64,000 nucleotides of DNA. Source: Pseudomonas sp. UYIF39 (GTDB lineage Bacteria > Pseudomonadota > Gammaproteobacteria > Pseudomonadales > Pseudomonadaceae). Position 1 is the stretch's first letter, and each line of letters opens with the position of its first letter. The stretch is from the NCBI RefSeq assembly GCF_029963765.1, contig NZ_JALBYU010000013.1:62001-126000 (forward strand), in the 5' to 3' direction. The position numbers and the translations under genes are program-made. The notes under the pieces are model-generated. The model saw only the letters and a program-made list of their open reading frames with translations, made no database searches and was not told the origin of the DNA. Of this stretch, positions 1 to 7,608 are shown one piece after another.

Positions 1-1
1 C

Positions 2-235
2 CGTGCGCGCCGGCACGGCTTCAGTGGGCAGTTGCTGATCCATCCCAGTCAGGTCAGCGAGGCGGCTGCGGCATTCACGCCCTCGGCACAGGACATCGAA
101 TGGGCGCAGGCCGTCTGCCGTCTGGCTGATAGTGCTGGCGGCGGTGTCGTTGTACTCGATGGCCGCATGATCGATGCGCCGGTGATGGCGCGGGCGAGGA
201 ACATTCTCGCGTTGGCGGCAGAGTATGGCCTCTGA
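2..235 (+). CDS. HpcH/HpaI aldolase / citrate lyase beta-like protein, C-terminal fragment
   Basis: Only the last 77 codons are present; the frame is open to the left edge of the window. The visible tail has the CitE-like pattern: LIHPSQV, then a helix ending in an A-x-F-x-P motif, then a GGGVVVLDGRMIDAPV stretch and a final helix. In this family the 'DGRMID' segment closes the TIM barrel that cleaves 3-hydroxyacyl or citryl/malyl-CoA-type substrates. The enzyme is probably cytoplasmic. About 160 bases separate it from the next gene on the same strand, so co-transcription with the catabolic operon is possible but not shown. A pyruvate- or acetyl-CoA-releasing lyase would fit a ring-cleavage pathway, which is inference. 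Confidence 0.8.
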   Translation, partial: RARRHGFSGQLLIHPSQVSEAAAAFTPSAQDIEWAQAVCRLADSAGGGVVVLDGRMIDAPVMARARNILALAAEYGL

Positions 236-255
236 GGTCGGCGGCTCTTTTCTAT

Positions 256-278
256 TTTGGAACAGCTCTTGGTCCAAA
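256..278. promoter_or_regulatory. Inverted repeat upstream of the monooxygenase operon
   Basis: The arms TTTGGA and TCCAAA are separated by 11 bases, in the 163-base gap between the CitE-like gene and the HpaB-like gene. It could be an operator for the LysR protein encoded at 6190-7101 or another regulator. No clear -35/-10 pair was found beside it. Confidence 0.3.
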
Positions 279-398
279 TGACAAATTCTTAAAACCTGCC
301 TCTCTCAATACTATCGAGGCGTGGAAACAGCAGCCGAATTTTACTGGCGGCGGTCATCCCGCCTCAGGCCAAACGTTACAAATGCAGGAGCAGTACCC

Positions 399-1919
399 AT
401 GGAAAATAACGCGAACAAAAAATCAACTGCCATGAGTGGAGCCCGGGTCGGCGTACGCAGCGGAGCTGACTACATCGACTCTCTCAAAGATGGTCGCTCC
501 GTATGGATCGATGGCGAGCGCATTAAGGACGTGACAGAGGATCGCCGCTTCCGCGGCGCGGTCCAGTCCATCGCTGATCTATATGACATTCAGAGCGATC
601 CGGCCTTGCAAGACAAGATGACCTTTGTCTCGCCGACTTCCGGTGCGCGCGTCGGGCGCTCGTTCATGCTGCCGCGCTCTGCCGACGACCTGCGCCTGCG
701 CCGGGACATGATGAAGACCTGGATGGACGCCGTGGGCGGCATGATGGGACGCACCCCCGACTTCCTGAACGTCATGGTCAGCGCCCATGCCTCGGCCCAT
801 GAACTGTTTGCCGCCGGTGGCGCGCAGTTCGGCCAGAACATCCTGAAATACCATGAGTTCATTCGCGAAAATGACCTCGCACTGACTCACTCGCTGGTGT
901 CGCCGGACATCGACAAGCGCCTGCAGATGTTCGAACAGCCAGGCGACATGGTGATGCGCGTCGTGCGCGAATCCGATGCCGGCATCTATGTTTCCGGCGC
1001 GCGTTCGGTGGCCACTCTCGGCCCCCTGGCCAATGAAGTACTGATCATGCCGGCGGCGGCGAAATTCCCTCTGGTGGCGGATGCTGAGGCCTACGCGGTC
1101 GGGTTTGCCTGCCCCATCGATACTCCCGGGATGAAGATGATCTGCCGTCCCTCGTTCCCCACCACGGGTCGCTTTGCTAATGACCCCCTCTCGGCGCGGA
1201 TGGATGAGATGGATGCCGTGCTGTGGTTTGACGAAGCGTTCATTCCGTGGGAACGCGTGTTCATGTACCGCAGCATCAAAGCCGTGGAGTCGGCGATGAA
1301 GTCGCCTTCCGGCCCCCACGGCTCACACCAGTCGGCCACGCGCTCGCTGGCGAAAATGGAATTCCTGCTGGGCATTGCCTACAACCTGACGGAAGTGAAC
1401 CACAGCCGCTTTCCTAACGTGATGGTTCAGCTGTCCGAGCTGGTGGCCTATGTCGAGACCCTGCGCGCCCTGATTCGCGTGGCCGAAATCGACTGCATTC
1501 CAGGCCCCGGCGGCACCGTTGTGCCCTATGAGCAGCCACTCAATGTGGTGCGCGCCCAGTACCCGGCGATGCACGCTCGGGCCCTGGAGATCCTGCAACT
1601 GCTCGGCGCCGGTAACGTGGTGGTGGCGCCAACGGTCGAGGATCTCTACAGCGAGAACGGTCCTGCTATCGAACGTTACTGCGCCGGCGCCGACATTCCG
1701 GCCGAACGCAAGATGCAGCTGTTGCGCCTGGCCTGGGATGCCTCCTGCTCGTCCTTTGCCGGTCGGCAGAATCTCTACGAGAAGTTCTTCTCCGGCGATC
1801 CATGGCGCAATGCGCAGATGCGCGGCGAGCGGTATCCGGGTGCCCGGGAGGCACAAGACCGGGTGTGGGCGTTCCTTGATCGCAATGGTGAGTGGGACCA
1901 GCGCATCAACGGCCAGTAA
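399..1919 (+). CDS. HpaB-type FADH2-dependent phenol/4-hydroxyphenylacetate 3-monooxygenase, large component
   Basis: Predicted two-component flavin monooxygenase that ortho-hydroxylates a phenol to a catechol using reduced flavin from a partner reductase. The 506 residues align by eye along the length of E. coli HpaB: the N-terminal block 'YIDSLKDGR..W.DGERIKDVT', then MGRTPDF, then ESDAGIYVSGAR, then WFDEAFIPWERVF, and the C-terminal 'LYEKFFSGDPWRN'. The ATG at 399 was chosen because AGGAG lies 9 bases upstream; an upstream in-frame GTG at 321 would add 26 unlikely residues. The reductase partner is probably the gene at 3634. The true substrate may be a substituted phenol rather than 4-hydroxyphenylacetate, because the other hpa pathway genes (hpaE, F, G, H, I) are not in the window. 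Confidence 0.88.
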   Translation: MENNANKKSTAMSGARVGVRSGADYIDSLKDGRSVWIDGERIKDVTEDRRFRGAVQSIADLYDIQSDPALQDKMTFVSPTSGARVGRSFMLPRSADDLRLRRDMMKTWMDAVGGMMGRTPDFLNVMVSAHASAHELFAAGGAQFGQNILKYHEFIRENDLALTHSLVSPDIDKRLQMFEQPGDMVMRVVRESDAGIYVSGARSVATLGPLANEVLIMPAAAKFPLVADAEAYAVGFACPIDTPGMKMICRPSFPTTGRFANDPLSARMDEMDAVLWFDEAFIPWERVFMYRSIKAVESAMKSPSGPHGSHQSATRSLAKMEFLLGIAYNLTEVNHSRFPNVMVQLSELVAYVETLRALIRVAEIDCIPGPGGTVVPYEQPLNVVRAQYPAMHARALEILQLLGAGNVVVAPTVEDLYSENGPAIERYCAGADIPAERKMQLLRLAWDASCSSFAGRQNLYEKFFSGDPWRNAQMRGERYPGAREAQDRVWAFLDRNGEWDQRINGQ

Positions 1920-1981
1920 TCCCAGGGTGCCGCAGTCGTGCTGCGGCAGCCGACATCCAACAATAATGTGCGGAGTTCCCT

Positions 1982-2518
1982 ATGCCTCGTATTCACCTGC
2001 CAACCCCGGACGAAGAACCCGAAGCCTTTGCACTGCTTCGGGAAAAGCGCGGTCACGCACCCAACGCGCAGATCTTTCGGACCCTGGCCACATGCCCCGA
2101 CATCCTAGAGGTGTTCATTCCCATGGCCGACGCCGTTCGCCAAGGCCAGGGCATCGACCCCAAGTTGCGCGAGATGGCCATTGTCATGGCATGCCAGACC
2201 ATGGGCACCCACTACGAACACGATCCCCACTGGAATCGTGCGATCAAGGAGGGCGTCTCTAAGGAGCAAATGCTCGCGCTTTGGGATTTTGAAAAGAGCC
2301 CGCTGTTTTCAGAGCTCGAGAAGGCGGTTCTGCGTCTAGCTCGGGACGCTACCCGGGCGCCGGCGCAAGTCAGCACCGAAGTTTGGGAAGCCGTTTTCCA
2401 CGGGTTGGGGCAAAAGCAGAGCGTCGCGCTGCTGTTCAATATTGGTTGGTACAACATGACCGGTCGGTTGACTGGCCCCCTCGAGTTGAGCAACGAGGCC
2501 GATTTCACTCGGCTCTGA
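1982..2518 (+). CDS. Carboxymuconolactone decarboxylase / AhpD-fold protein
   Basis: 178 residues, all-helical by composition, with the CMD-family core 'KLREMAIVMACQTMGTHYEHDPH' near residues 60-85 (cited in part). The redox CxxC of AhpD is absent: one Cys is followed by a TMGTHYEHDPH segment. It is therefore more likely a decarboxylase/isomerase-like or binding member than a peroxidase partner. It sits 62 bases after the monooxygenase and 21 bases before the dioxygenase, so it is almost certainly in the same transcript. Proteins of this kind often occur in aromatic catabolic operons with no proven step; the role here is unknown. Confidence 0.82.
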   Translation: MPRIHLPTPDEEPEAFALLREKRGHAPNAQIFRTLATCPDILEVFIPMADAVRQGQGIDPKLREMAIVMACQTMGTHYEHDPHWNRAIKEGVSKEQMLALWDFEKSPLFSELEKAVLRLARDATRAPAQVSTEVWEAVFHGLGQKQSVALLFNIGWYNMTGRLTGPLELSNEADFTRL

Positions 2519-2539
2519 ATAGACACCAGGAGACTCACC

Positions 2540-3562
2540 ATGCCACTGCCAAAACCGGTCTACTACCCACCGTTTAATATCACCCGCTCGAGCCACGCGG
2601 TCATCACCTCCCGCGACCTGGAAGCCAGTCGCGATTTCTACGAACAGGTCATTGGCCTGGTCCTGACCGAACGCGATGCCGACACCTTGTATTTCCGTGG
2701 TCTGGAGGAGGTGTGCCACCACAGTCTGGTGCTCAAGCGCCACAACGGCGAGCACCAGGCTGAGGCGATCGGGTTTCGGGTTTACACCGAAGAAGAACTG
2801 GACAAGGCGGAGCACTTTTACAGGTCCAAAGGCCTGCCTGCACGCTGGATCGAAGTGCCACACCAAGGGCGAACGCTGCTGGTCAACGACCCGGCCGGAA
2901 CCCCCGTGCAACTCTGCGCCACCATGACCACCACGCCACGTGTGTACACGCAGTTCCAGGACTTCAAGGGCGGCGCGGCCATGCGCTTCGACCATTACCA
3001 GATCCAGGTTCCAAATGTGCAGGAGCAGACCGATTTCTATGCGGAAATGGGCTTCCGCATTTCCGAATACATGGCGCTGGACGAGAAGTTGATTGCGACG
3101 TTCATGTTCCGTAAACCCGGGACCCAGGACATCGTGTTCCTGGAAAATCCAGGCCCGCGCCTGCACCACTTTGCCTACACCGTGTCCGATTCCCACAGCA
3201 TCCTGCGCGCCTGTGACATTGCCGGCAATCTGGGCATGGGCGATGTAGTGGAGCGGGGGCCTGGCCGGCATGGCCCGGCGGGGGTGTTGTTCGTTTATCT
3301 GCGCGATCCCGATGGCCATCGGGTGGAGTTGTTCTGCGATCACTACCTGCTGATCGATATCGAGGTCGAACCTGTCGCATGGGATGTGCGCAAGCCTGGC
3401 TTGTCGCTGCGCTGGGGCCTGCCTCCGCAGGAAGCCTGGTTCAACGAGACGACGGCGTTCAGCGGTATTGCGACCAAGGAGCTGGACCACGAGCGTGGTC
3501 CGTTGGTGACGCTTGAGACTTACCTGGCGGACAAGGCACGCGCCAGGGCCGCCAATAAGTAG
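2540..3562 (+). CDS. Type I extradiol dioxygenase (homoprotocatechuate 2,3-dioxygenase-like)
   Basis: Predicted to open a catechol ring next to the two hydroxyls (meta cleavage). Its 340 residues form two VOC domain pairs, as in the Fe/Mn homoprotocatechuate 2,3-dioxygenases of Brevibacterium and Arthrobacter. The three metal ligands of that family are visible: His152 in RFDHYQIQV, His210 in RLHHFAYTV and Glu263 in DPDGHRVELF. The motif ERGPGRHG before the last strand is also conserved. SD sequence CCAGGAG lies shortly before the ATG. With the upstream hydroxylase and the downstream FAH-like hydrolase it forms a hydroxylate, cleave, hydrolyse sequence. The substrate is unknown. Confidence 0.9.
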   Translation: MPLPKPVYYPPFNITRSSHAVITSRDLEASRDFYEQVIGLVLTERDADTLYFRGLEEVCHHSLVLKRHNGEHQAEAIGFRVYTEEELDKAEHFYRSKGLPARWIEVPHQGRTLLVNDPAGTPVQLCATMTTTPRVYTQFQDFKGGAAMRFDHYQIQVPNVQEQTDFYAEMGFRISEYMALDEKLIATFMFRKPGTQDIVFLENPGPRLHHFAYTVSDSHSILRACDIAGNLGMGDVVERGPGRHGPAGVLFVYLRDPDGHRVELFCDHYLLIDIEVEPVAWDVRKPGLSLRWGLPPQEAWFNETTAFSGIATKELDHERGPLVTLETYLADKARARAANK

Positions 3563-3568
3563 CAGAGC

Positions 3569-3590
3569 AGGGGCCACTGCGGTGGCCCCT
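3569..3590 (+). other. Intergenic GC-rich hairpin without a T tract
   Basis: A perfect 9-bp stem, AGGGGCCAC / GTGGCCCCT, with a 4-base loop lies between the dioxygenase and reductase genes. It is not followed by a T run, so it is more likely an mRNA-processing, stabilising or attenuating hairpin inside the operon than a full terminator. Confidence 0.55.
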
Positions 3591-3633
3591 CGCGAAGGCG
3601 GTATCGATAACAAGAAGACTGGAGGTATTCGAC

Positions 3634-4596
3634 ATGACCACACAGACAGCAACCCAGACAGACCCTGCCAAAGCCAGCCCAGCCTTCGACGGCCGTGCCT
3701 TGCGTGACGCTTTCGGCTCGTTCGCCACCGGCGTGACCATTGTCACCACCGCCGGCCCAGGCGGCGTGGACATCGGTTTGACCGCCAACAGCTTTTCCTC
3801 GGTATCGCTGGATCCGCCGATGGTGCTCTGGAGCCTGGCGCGGACCTCCTTGAACATGGATGCTTTTCGCAACAGCGGGCATTTCGCCGTGCATATCCTC
3901 TCGGCCGATCAAGAGGCACTTTCGGGTCGCTTTGCGAGCAAAGGCATCGACCGTTTCGAGGGGCTGGCGCTTGATCGCGGACCGGACGGTATTCCAATGC
4001 TGAAGGAGTGCATGGCCCGCTTCGCCTGCAAGCTGGCGTATCAATACGAAGGTGGGGATCACGTCATCTTCGTCGGCGAGATTGTCGATTTCAGTCATTC
4101 CGCGCGTAAACCCCTGGTCTTCCACGGCGGGCGCTATGGCATGTTGTTACCTAAACAGCCTGTTACCTCGGCTGATGAGTTCAGCAACCTCACACCCGAT
4201 GATTTGCTGTATCAGGTCTCCAACGCCTACTTCCAGACCCGGCAGACCGTGATTGAAAAACTTCAATCCCGGCAGTGGACTGCAGAAGAGTACGCCGTGC
4301 TCAGCATCATTGGCCGTGAGGACGGCTTGTGCGTGCCGGAGATCGTTGCACGCAGCGAAAAAGTCCGCGGCCAGGGGATTTCCGCGGCGATTGTGCAAAA
4401 GCTCATCGAGCGTGGGTTGCTGCATGAGGTCGACTCCAGCGATGGGCAAGTGGCAATCAGGTTGACCCCTGAGGGCCGTCTTGCGGTGCTGGAGCTGATC
4501 GCCATCCGCAAGTCGAGCGAGGCCGATGTCCAGGGCAACCTGGACCCGAGTGAAGTGCAACTGCTCAAGCACCTGCTGGCAAGGCTCGACGCATGA
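3634..4596 (+). CDS. Flavin reductase fused to a MarR-like domain (C1-type reductase of a two-component monooxygenase)
   Basis: Residues about 20-175 are an HpaC-like flavin reductase: 'FGSFATGVTIVTT', 'GLTANSFSSVSLDPPM', and the C-terminal 'FHGGRYGML'. Residues about 185-320 are a winged-helix MarR-like domain ('WTAEEYAVLSIIG', 'VQKLIERGLLHE', 'IRLTPEGR'). This architecture is known from the C1 reductase of Acinetobacter baumannii 4-hydroxyphenylacetate hydroxylase, where the MarR-like tail is an autoinhibitory, substrate-sensing domain. It should supply reduced flavin to the HpaB-like protein at 399. It overlaps the next gene by an ATGA junction. Unlike A. baumannii, the oxygenase here is of the HpaB type rather than the acyl-CoA-dehydrogenase-like C2 type. 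Confidence 0.88.
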   Translation: MTTQTATQTDPAKASPAFDGRALRDAFGSFATGVTIVTTAGPGGVDIGLTANSFSSVSLDPPMVLWSLARTSLNMDAFRNSGHFAVHILSADQEALSGRFASKGIDRFEGLALDRGPDGIPMLKECMARFACKLAYQYEGGDHVIFVGEIVDFSHSARKPLVFHGGRYGMLLPKQPVTSADEFSNLTPDDLLYQVSNAYFQTRQTVIEKLQSRQWTAEEYAVLSIIGREDGLCVPEIVARSEKVRGQGISAAIVQKLIERGLLHEVDSSDGQVAIRLTPEGRLAVLELIAIRKSSEADVQGNLDPSEVQLLKHLLARLDA

Positions 4597-5525
4597 AAAT
4601 TGCACGATACCAATCCGCCGCGGGGCCCGAGCGGCTCGGCATCGTCAGCTCAGTATCGGGCCGTGAGCTGCTCGTCGATGTGGCCAAGGCTGCCGCTGTT
4701 CGTGGCGTCCCAGGTACACCCGCGTCGGTAATGGCCCTGATCGAGGGCGGCGCACTGGCGATGGACGCCACGCGCGAGTTGCTCTCCTGGGCCGCGGAAC
4801 GCCAGGACCCCATCTGGATGGAGGATCCGGCTTGCGTTGAGTGGCTGACGCCTGTGCCAGCGAAGTCGATGTTCTGTGCAGGCCGCAACTTTGGCCGGCA
4901 CAAGCTGGAGTCGATGAAGGGCTATACCGCCAACGCCAGCAAGCTGCACAGTGACTTCCCGACCGGCTTCGTCAAGCTCGGGCGTACCCTGGTCCCGCAC
5001 AAAAGCCAGGTGAAGCGGCCCGACGACGTGCAGGATTTCGACTACGAAGTCGAGATCGCCCTGGTGTTGGGCAAAACAATTGATGCCCACAGCGACATCG
5101 ATCCCGCCAGCGCGATCTTCGGCTACACCATTTTCAACGACCTGTCGGCGCGGGAGTGGCAGCTTCGCGAAATGCAGAACGGCATGATCATGCTGGGGAA
5201 GAACTTCCCTGGCTTCGGCCCGATCGGCCCCTACATCCTCACCGCCGATGCCGTGCCCGACCCCACTGGCCTGGTGCTGTGGCTGAAGGTCAATGGCGAA
5301 CTGCGCCAGCATTCCGACTGCCGGGACCTGATTTTTGGTTTTCCCGAGATGGTCGCGTTCTGGTCGCGGTTCGGCTTGGTCCCCGGTGACCTGATCAGCA
5401 CCGGTACGCCTGAAGGTGTGGCCTTGCACCACAAGCCCGATCCACGCCAGTGGTATCTCAAGCCTGGCGACCGGGTGGAAGCGGGCGTGGACGGTATCGG
5501 TGTGCTGGAAACCTTCATCGCTTGA
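4593..5525 (+). CDS. Fumarylacetoacetate hydrolase family protein
   Basis: 310 residues. The FAH fold is shown by 'MFCAGRNFGRHKLE', the metal-binding E-x-E in DYEVEIALVLG, the downstream Asp in FNDLSAREWQ, and GDLISTGTPEGV near the C-terminus. The family hydrolyses or decarboxylates diketo acids or hydroxymuconate products of ring cleavage (HpaG-, MhpD- or acylpyruvase-like). The start codon overlaps the stop of the reductase gene (ATGA), indicating translational coupling. It is the natural candidate for processing the extradiol product; C-C hydrolase, decarboxylase and isomerase activities cannot be told apart from sequence alone. Confidence 0.88.
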   Translation: MKIARYQSAAGPERLGIVSSVSGRELLVDVAKAAAVRGVPGTPASVMALIEGGALAMDATRELLSWAAERQDPIWMEDPACVEWLTPVPAKSMFCAGRNFGRHKLESMKGYTANASKLHSDFPTGFVKLGRTLVPHKSQVKRPDDVQDFDYEVEIALVLGKTIDAHSDIDPASAIFGYTIFNDLSAREWQLREMQNGMIMLGKNFPGFGPIGPYILTADAVPDPTGLVLWLKVNGELRQHSDCRDLIFGFPEMVAFWSRFGLVPGDLISTGTPEGVALHHKPDPRQWYLKPGDRVEAGVDGIGVLETFIA

Positions 5526-5558
5526 GCAACCCATTCCCCATCACTTCTGGAGTGTTTT

Positions 5559-6173
5559 ATGAAATTGTATTTTTTGCCCGGTGCCTGCCAGATCGGTATC
5601 CACGCCTTGCTCGCTGAAATTGGCCGGCCGTTCGAGATCGAGAAGGCCGCCCGCCCGGGAACACCAGAGTTCGAGGCGTACACGCAGATCAATCCCAAGG
5701 GCAAAGTGCCGGCGCTGATTCGCGATGACGGATCGCTGCTCACCGAGTTCCCGGTGATCGCGCTCTATCTGGCGCGCACGAATCCCGAAAGAGAGCTGAT
5801 CCCGACGGATATCGAAGGCGAGATTCGCGTGTTGGAAATGCTCGAATATTTGGTATCTACCGTGCACATGCAAGGCTACACTCGCGCTCGCCGGCCGGAG
5901 AAATTCACGCCGAGCGAATCAGACCACGTGGCTGTAAGGGCGCAGGGCCTGAAAACATTCCAGGCCGGTCTCGACCGCGCCGAACGACAGATCAACGGCA
6001 AAGACTGGTTATTCGAAAAAATGACCATCGCGGACTTCGCACTTTTCTATCTCGAGCACTGGTGTGTGCTCAATGGAATCGGCTCGCTGGGTCCAGGTTG
6101 CCAGGCACACCACGACCGCCTGTGGTCGAAGGTCGAAATCCGTCGCGCCGTCGAGTCTGAACTCATCACTTGA
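5559..6173 (+). CDS. Glutathione S-transferase, beta class-like
   Basis: 204 residues. The thioredoxin-fold N-terminus 'MKLYFLPGACQIGIHALL' has the Cys10 typical of bacterial beta-class GSTs, followed by the cis-Pro motif NPKGKVPAL and the 'DGSLLTEFPVIALYL' glutathione-contact segment. The helical C-terminal half contains MTIADFALF. SD-like CTGGAG lies upstream of the ATG. In catabolic operons GSTs act as isomerases of maleyl-type intermediates, dehalogenases or ether-cleaving enzymes. Here the position after the FAH gene suggests isomerisation of a ring-cleavage product, which is inference. Confidence 0.87.
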   Translation: MKLYFLPGACQIGIHALLAEIGRPFEIEKAARPGTPEFEAYTQINPKGKVPALIRDDGSLLTEFPVIALYLARTNPERELIPTDIEGEIRVLEMLEYLVSTVHMQGYTRARRPEKFTPSESDHVAVRAQGLKTFQAGLDRAERQINGKDWLFEKMTIADFALFYLEHWCVLNGIGSLGPGCQAHHDRLWSKVEIRRAVESELIT

Positions 6174-6189
6174 TTCCGAGCGCTGCACC

Positions 6190-7101
6190 ATGGACATGCT
6201 GTTGAAGCTGAAGGCTTTCGTCGTGACCGCCGACACCGGTAATTTTTCTGCCGCCGCGCGGACGTTGCATACTTCGCCCTCAGTCATCATGAAGCGGGTC
6301 GACGAACTCGAATGGGATTTCAAGACGACCTTCTTCGACCGCTCGACCCGCCGATTGACGCTGACCGACACGGGGCAGAGTTATCTTACCCACGCACGGC
6401 AACTGCTGCGGTCCTACAGCGACATGGTCAGCGGAGCAATCCTCAATCCCGGAAGCATCGAAGGCCCGATCAGGATCAAGGCCCCGGCCGTTCTTATCCG
6501 CCAGGGCCTAGGTGATCTGTTCATCCGTTACCGCGCCGAGCATCCGCTGGTCCAGCTCGAGATCATCGCGTCTGATCGGGGCGGCAATCCAGCGGAGGAG
6601 GGTTTTGATATCTCCGTCGGGATGGATCAGATGGCTTATTCAGAAGTTGTCGAGCAGGTCATCCGGCCCTTTCCGCGATTGCTATGCGCAGCACCTGCCT
6701 ATCTTTCCCGCAGTGAAGCCTTGTTGCATCCGCGCGATCTGATCCATCACCCGTGCCTGACGTTTTCCCTGGCCGGCTCCATCTGGGGGTTCAATTCACC
6801 AGAGGGGCGCATAGAGGTGGACGTGCGCCCGGTCCTCATCACCAACGACGAGGGCTATCTGTGCGCCGCCGCCCGGGATGGCCACGGGATTGTCCAACTG
6901 GCGCTGCCGATTGTTGCCGACGCCCTGCAGACGGGGCAACTGGTGCCTGTGTTGGCGGAATTCTCCCTGGTGGAACGCTGGGTGAAAATCATGGTGCCGA
7001 CTGCCCGACTGGAACTGACGCGGGTAAAGCTGTTGTTCGACAAAATGGCGATGCACCTGACTTCTGGTCGTGACGAAGGGTTAGTCCCGGAAGATCGTTG
7101 A
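6190..7101 (+). CDS. LysR family transcriptional regulator
   Basis: 303 residues. The N-terminal winged helix (residues 1-60, 'LKAFVVTADTGNFSAAARTLHTSPSVIMKRV') is followed by a periplasmic-binding-like effector domain. The ATG at 6190 is chosen because the HTH begins directly after it; an upstream in-frame start would run back into the GST gene. It lies only 16 bases after the GST stop on the same strand, so the regulator is probably co-transcribed with the operon it controls, an arrangement less usual for LysR proteins than divergence. The effector may be the phenolic substrate or the ring-cleavage product. Confidence 0.9.
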   Translation: MDMLLKLKAFVVTADTGNFSAAARTLHTSPSVIMKRVDELEWDFKTTFFDRSTRRLTLTDTGQSYLTHARQLLRSYSDMVSGAILNPGSIEGPIRIKAPAVLIRQGLGDLFIRYRAEHPLVQLEIIASDRGGNPAEEGFDISVGMDQMAYSEVVEQVIRPFPRLLCAAPAYLSRSEALLHPRDLIHHPCLTFSLAGSIWGFNSPEGRIEVDVRPVLITNDEGYLCAAARDGHGIVQLALPIVADALQTGQLVPVLAEFSLVERWVKIMVPTARLELTRVKLLFDKMAMHLTSGRDEGLVPEDR

Positions 7102-7608
7102 TGTTTGTCGCGTGCGTCGTACCTATCCGTTCATTCAACGCCTTCGGTGTTGACTCCTGCACCTGCGAATTGCACCCGGTCTGGTGACGCTGCAATGGCG
7201 CACTGGACTCACGCGCACGCCCATATTTCCCACCGCAATCCTTCCCATTAATACGCCAATCAGGCGGGCTCAGACGTGGATTTTTACTTCTCCCCCTGCC
7301 GAACACGCGGCCTGACTTGACCATCAGTTTTCTGGCTGCGGTGTAGCGGCTTTTATCATTGTTCAGGCCGAAAAGGGGCTGCATATACTCGGGCCAACAC
7401 AGAAACACAGTCAGGGCTGAGGATAAGAAATCAATCTCAAACCGCGACTCTGTGTTGCCTGCACAACGATCCGCTCGTGCATGAATCAATCCGGTGCCAC
7501 ACATCATGGGAGGTATTTCTTGTGGGTCGCTGTGACTGGCCGATTCATGCAACCGGGCAGATCAGCAACCGGAGTTCATGCGTCACACAATCTCTCTAGG
7601 TAGCAATA
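7102..7608. other. 507-base gap without a supported gene
   Basis: No convincing coding region was found. Antisense open frames here lack family features and continue into the LysR shadow. Just after the LysR stop there is a small inverted repeat (TCAACGCC / GGTGTTGA, 3-base loop, 7135-7153) with no T tract. A TTGACC at 7317 has no good -10 partner. The gap must hold the promoter of the DUF1302 gene, but I cannot place it. AGG at about 7598-7600 is its ribosome binding site. Confidence 0.5.

Noticed and set aside
6989..7552. Minus-strand open frame covering part of the 7102-7608 gap
   Set aside because: It runs into the antisense of the LysR gene, has no recognisable domain and no good ribosome binding site.
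7505..7560. Sigma-54 promoter for the DUF1302 gene (TGGCCGATTCATGCA)
   Set aside because: The GG and GC elements are 9 instead of 10 bases apart and no sigma-54 activator is encoded nearby.
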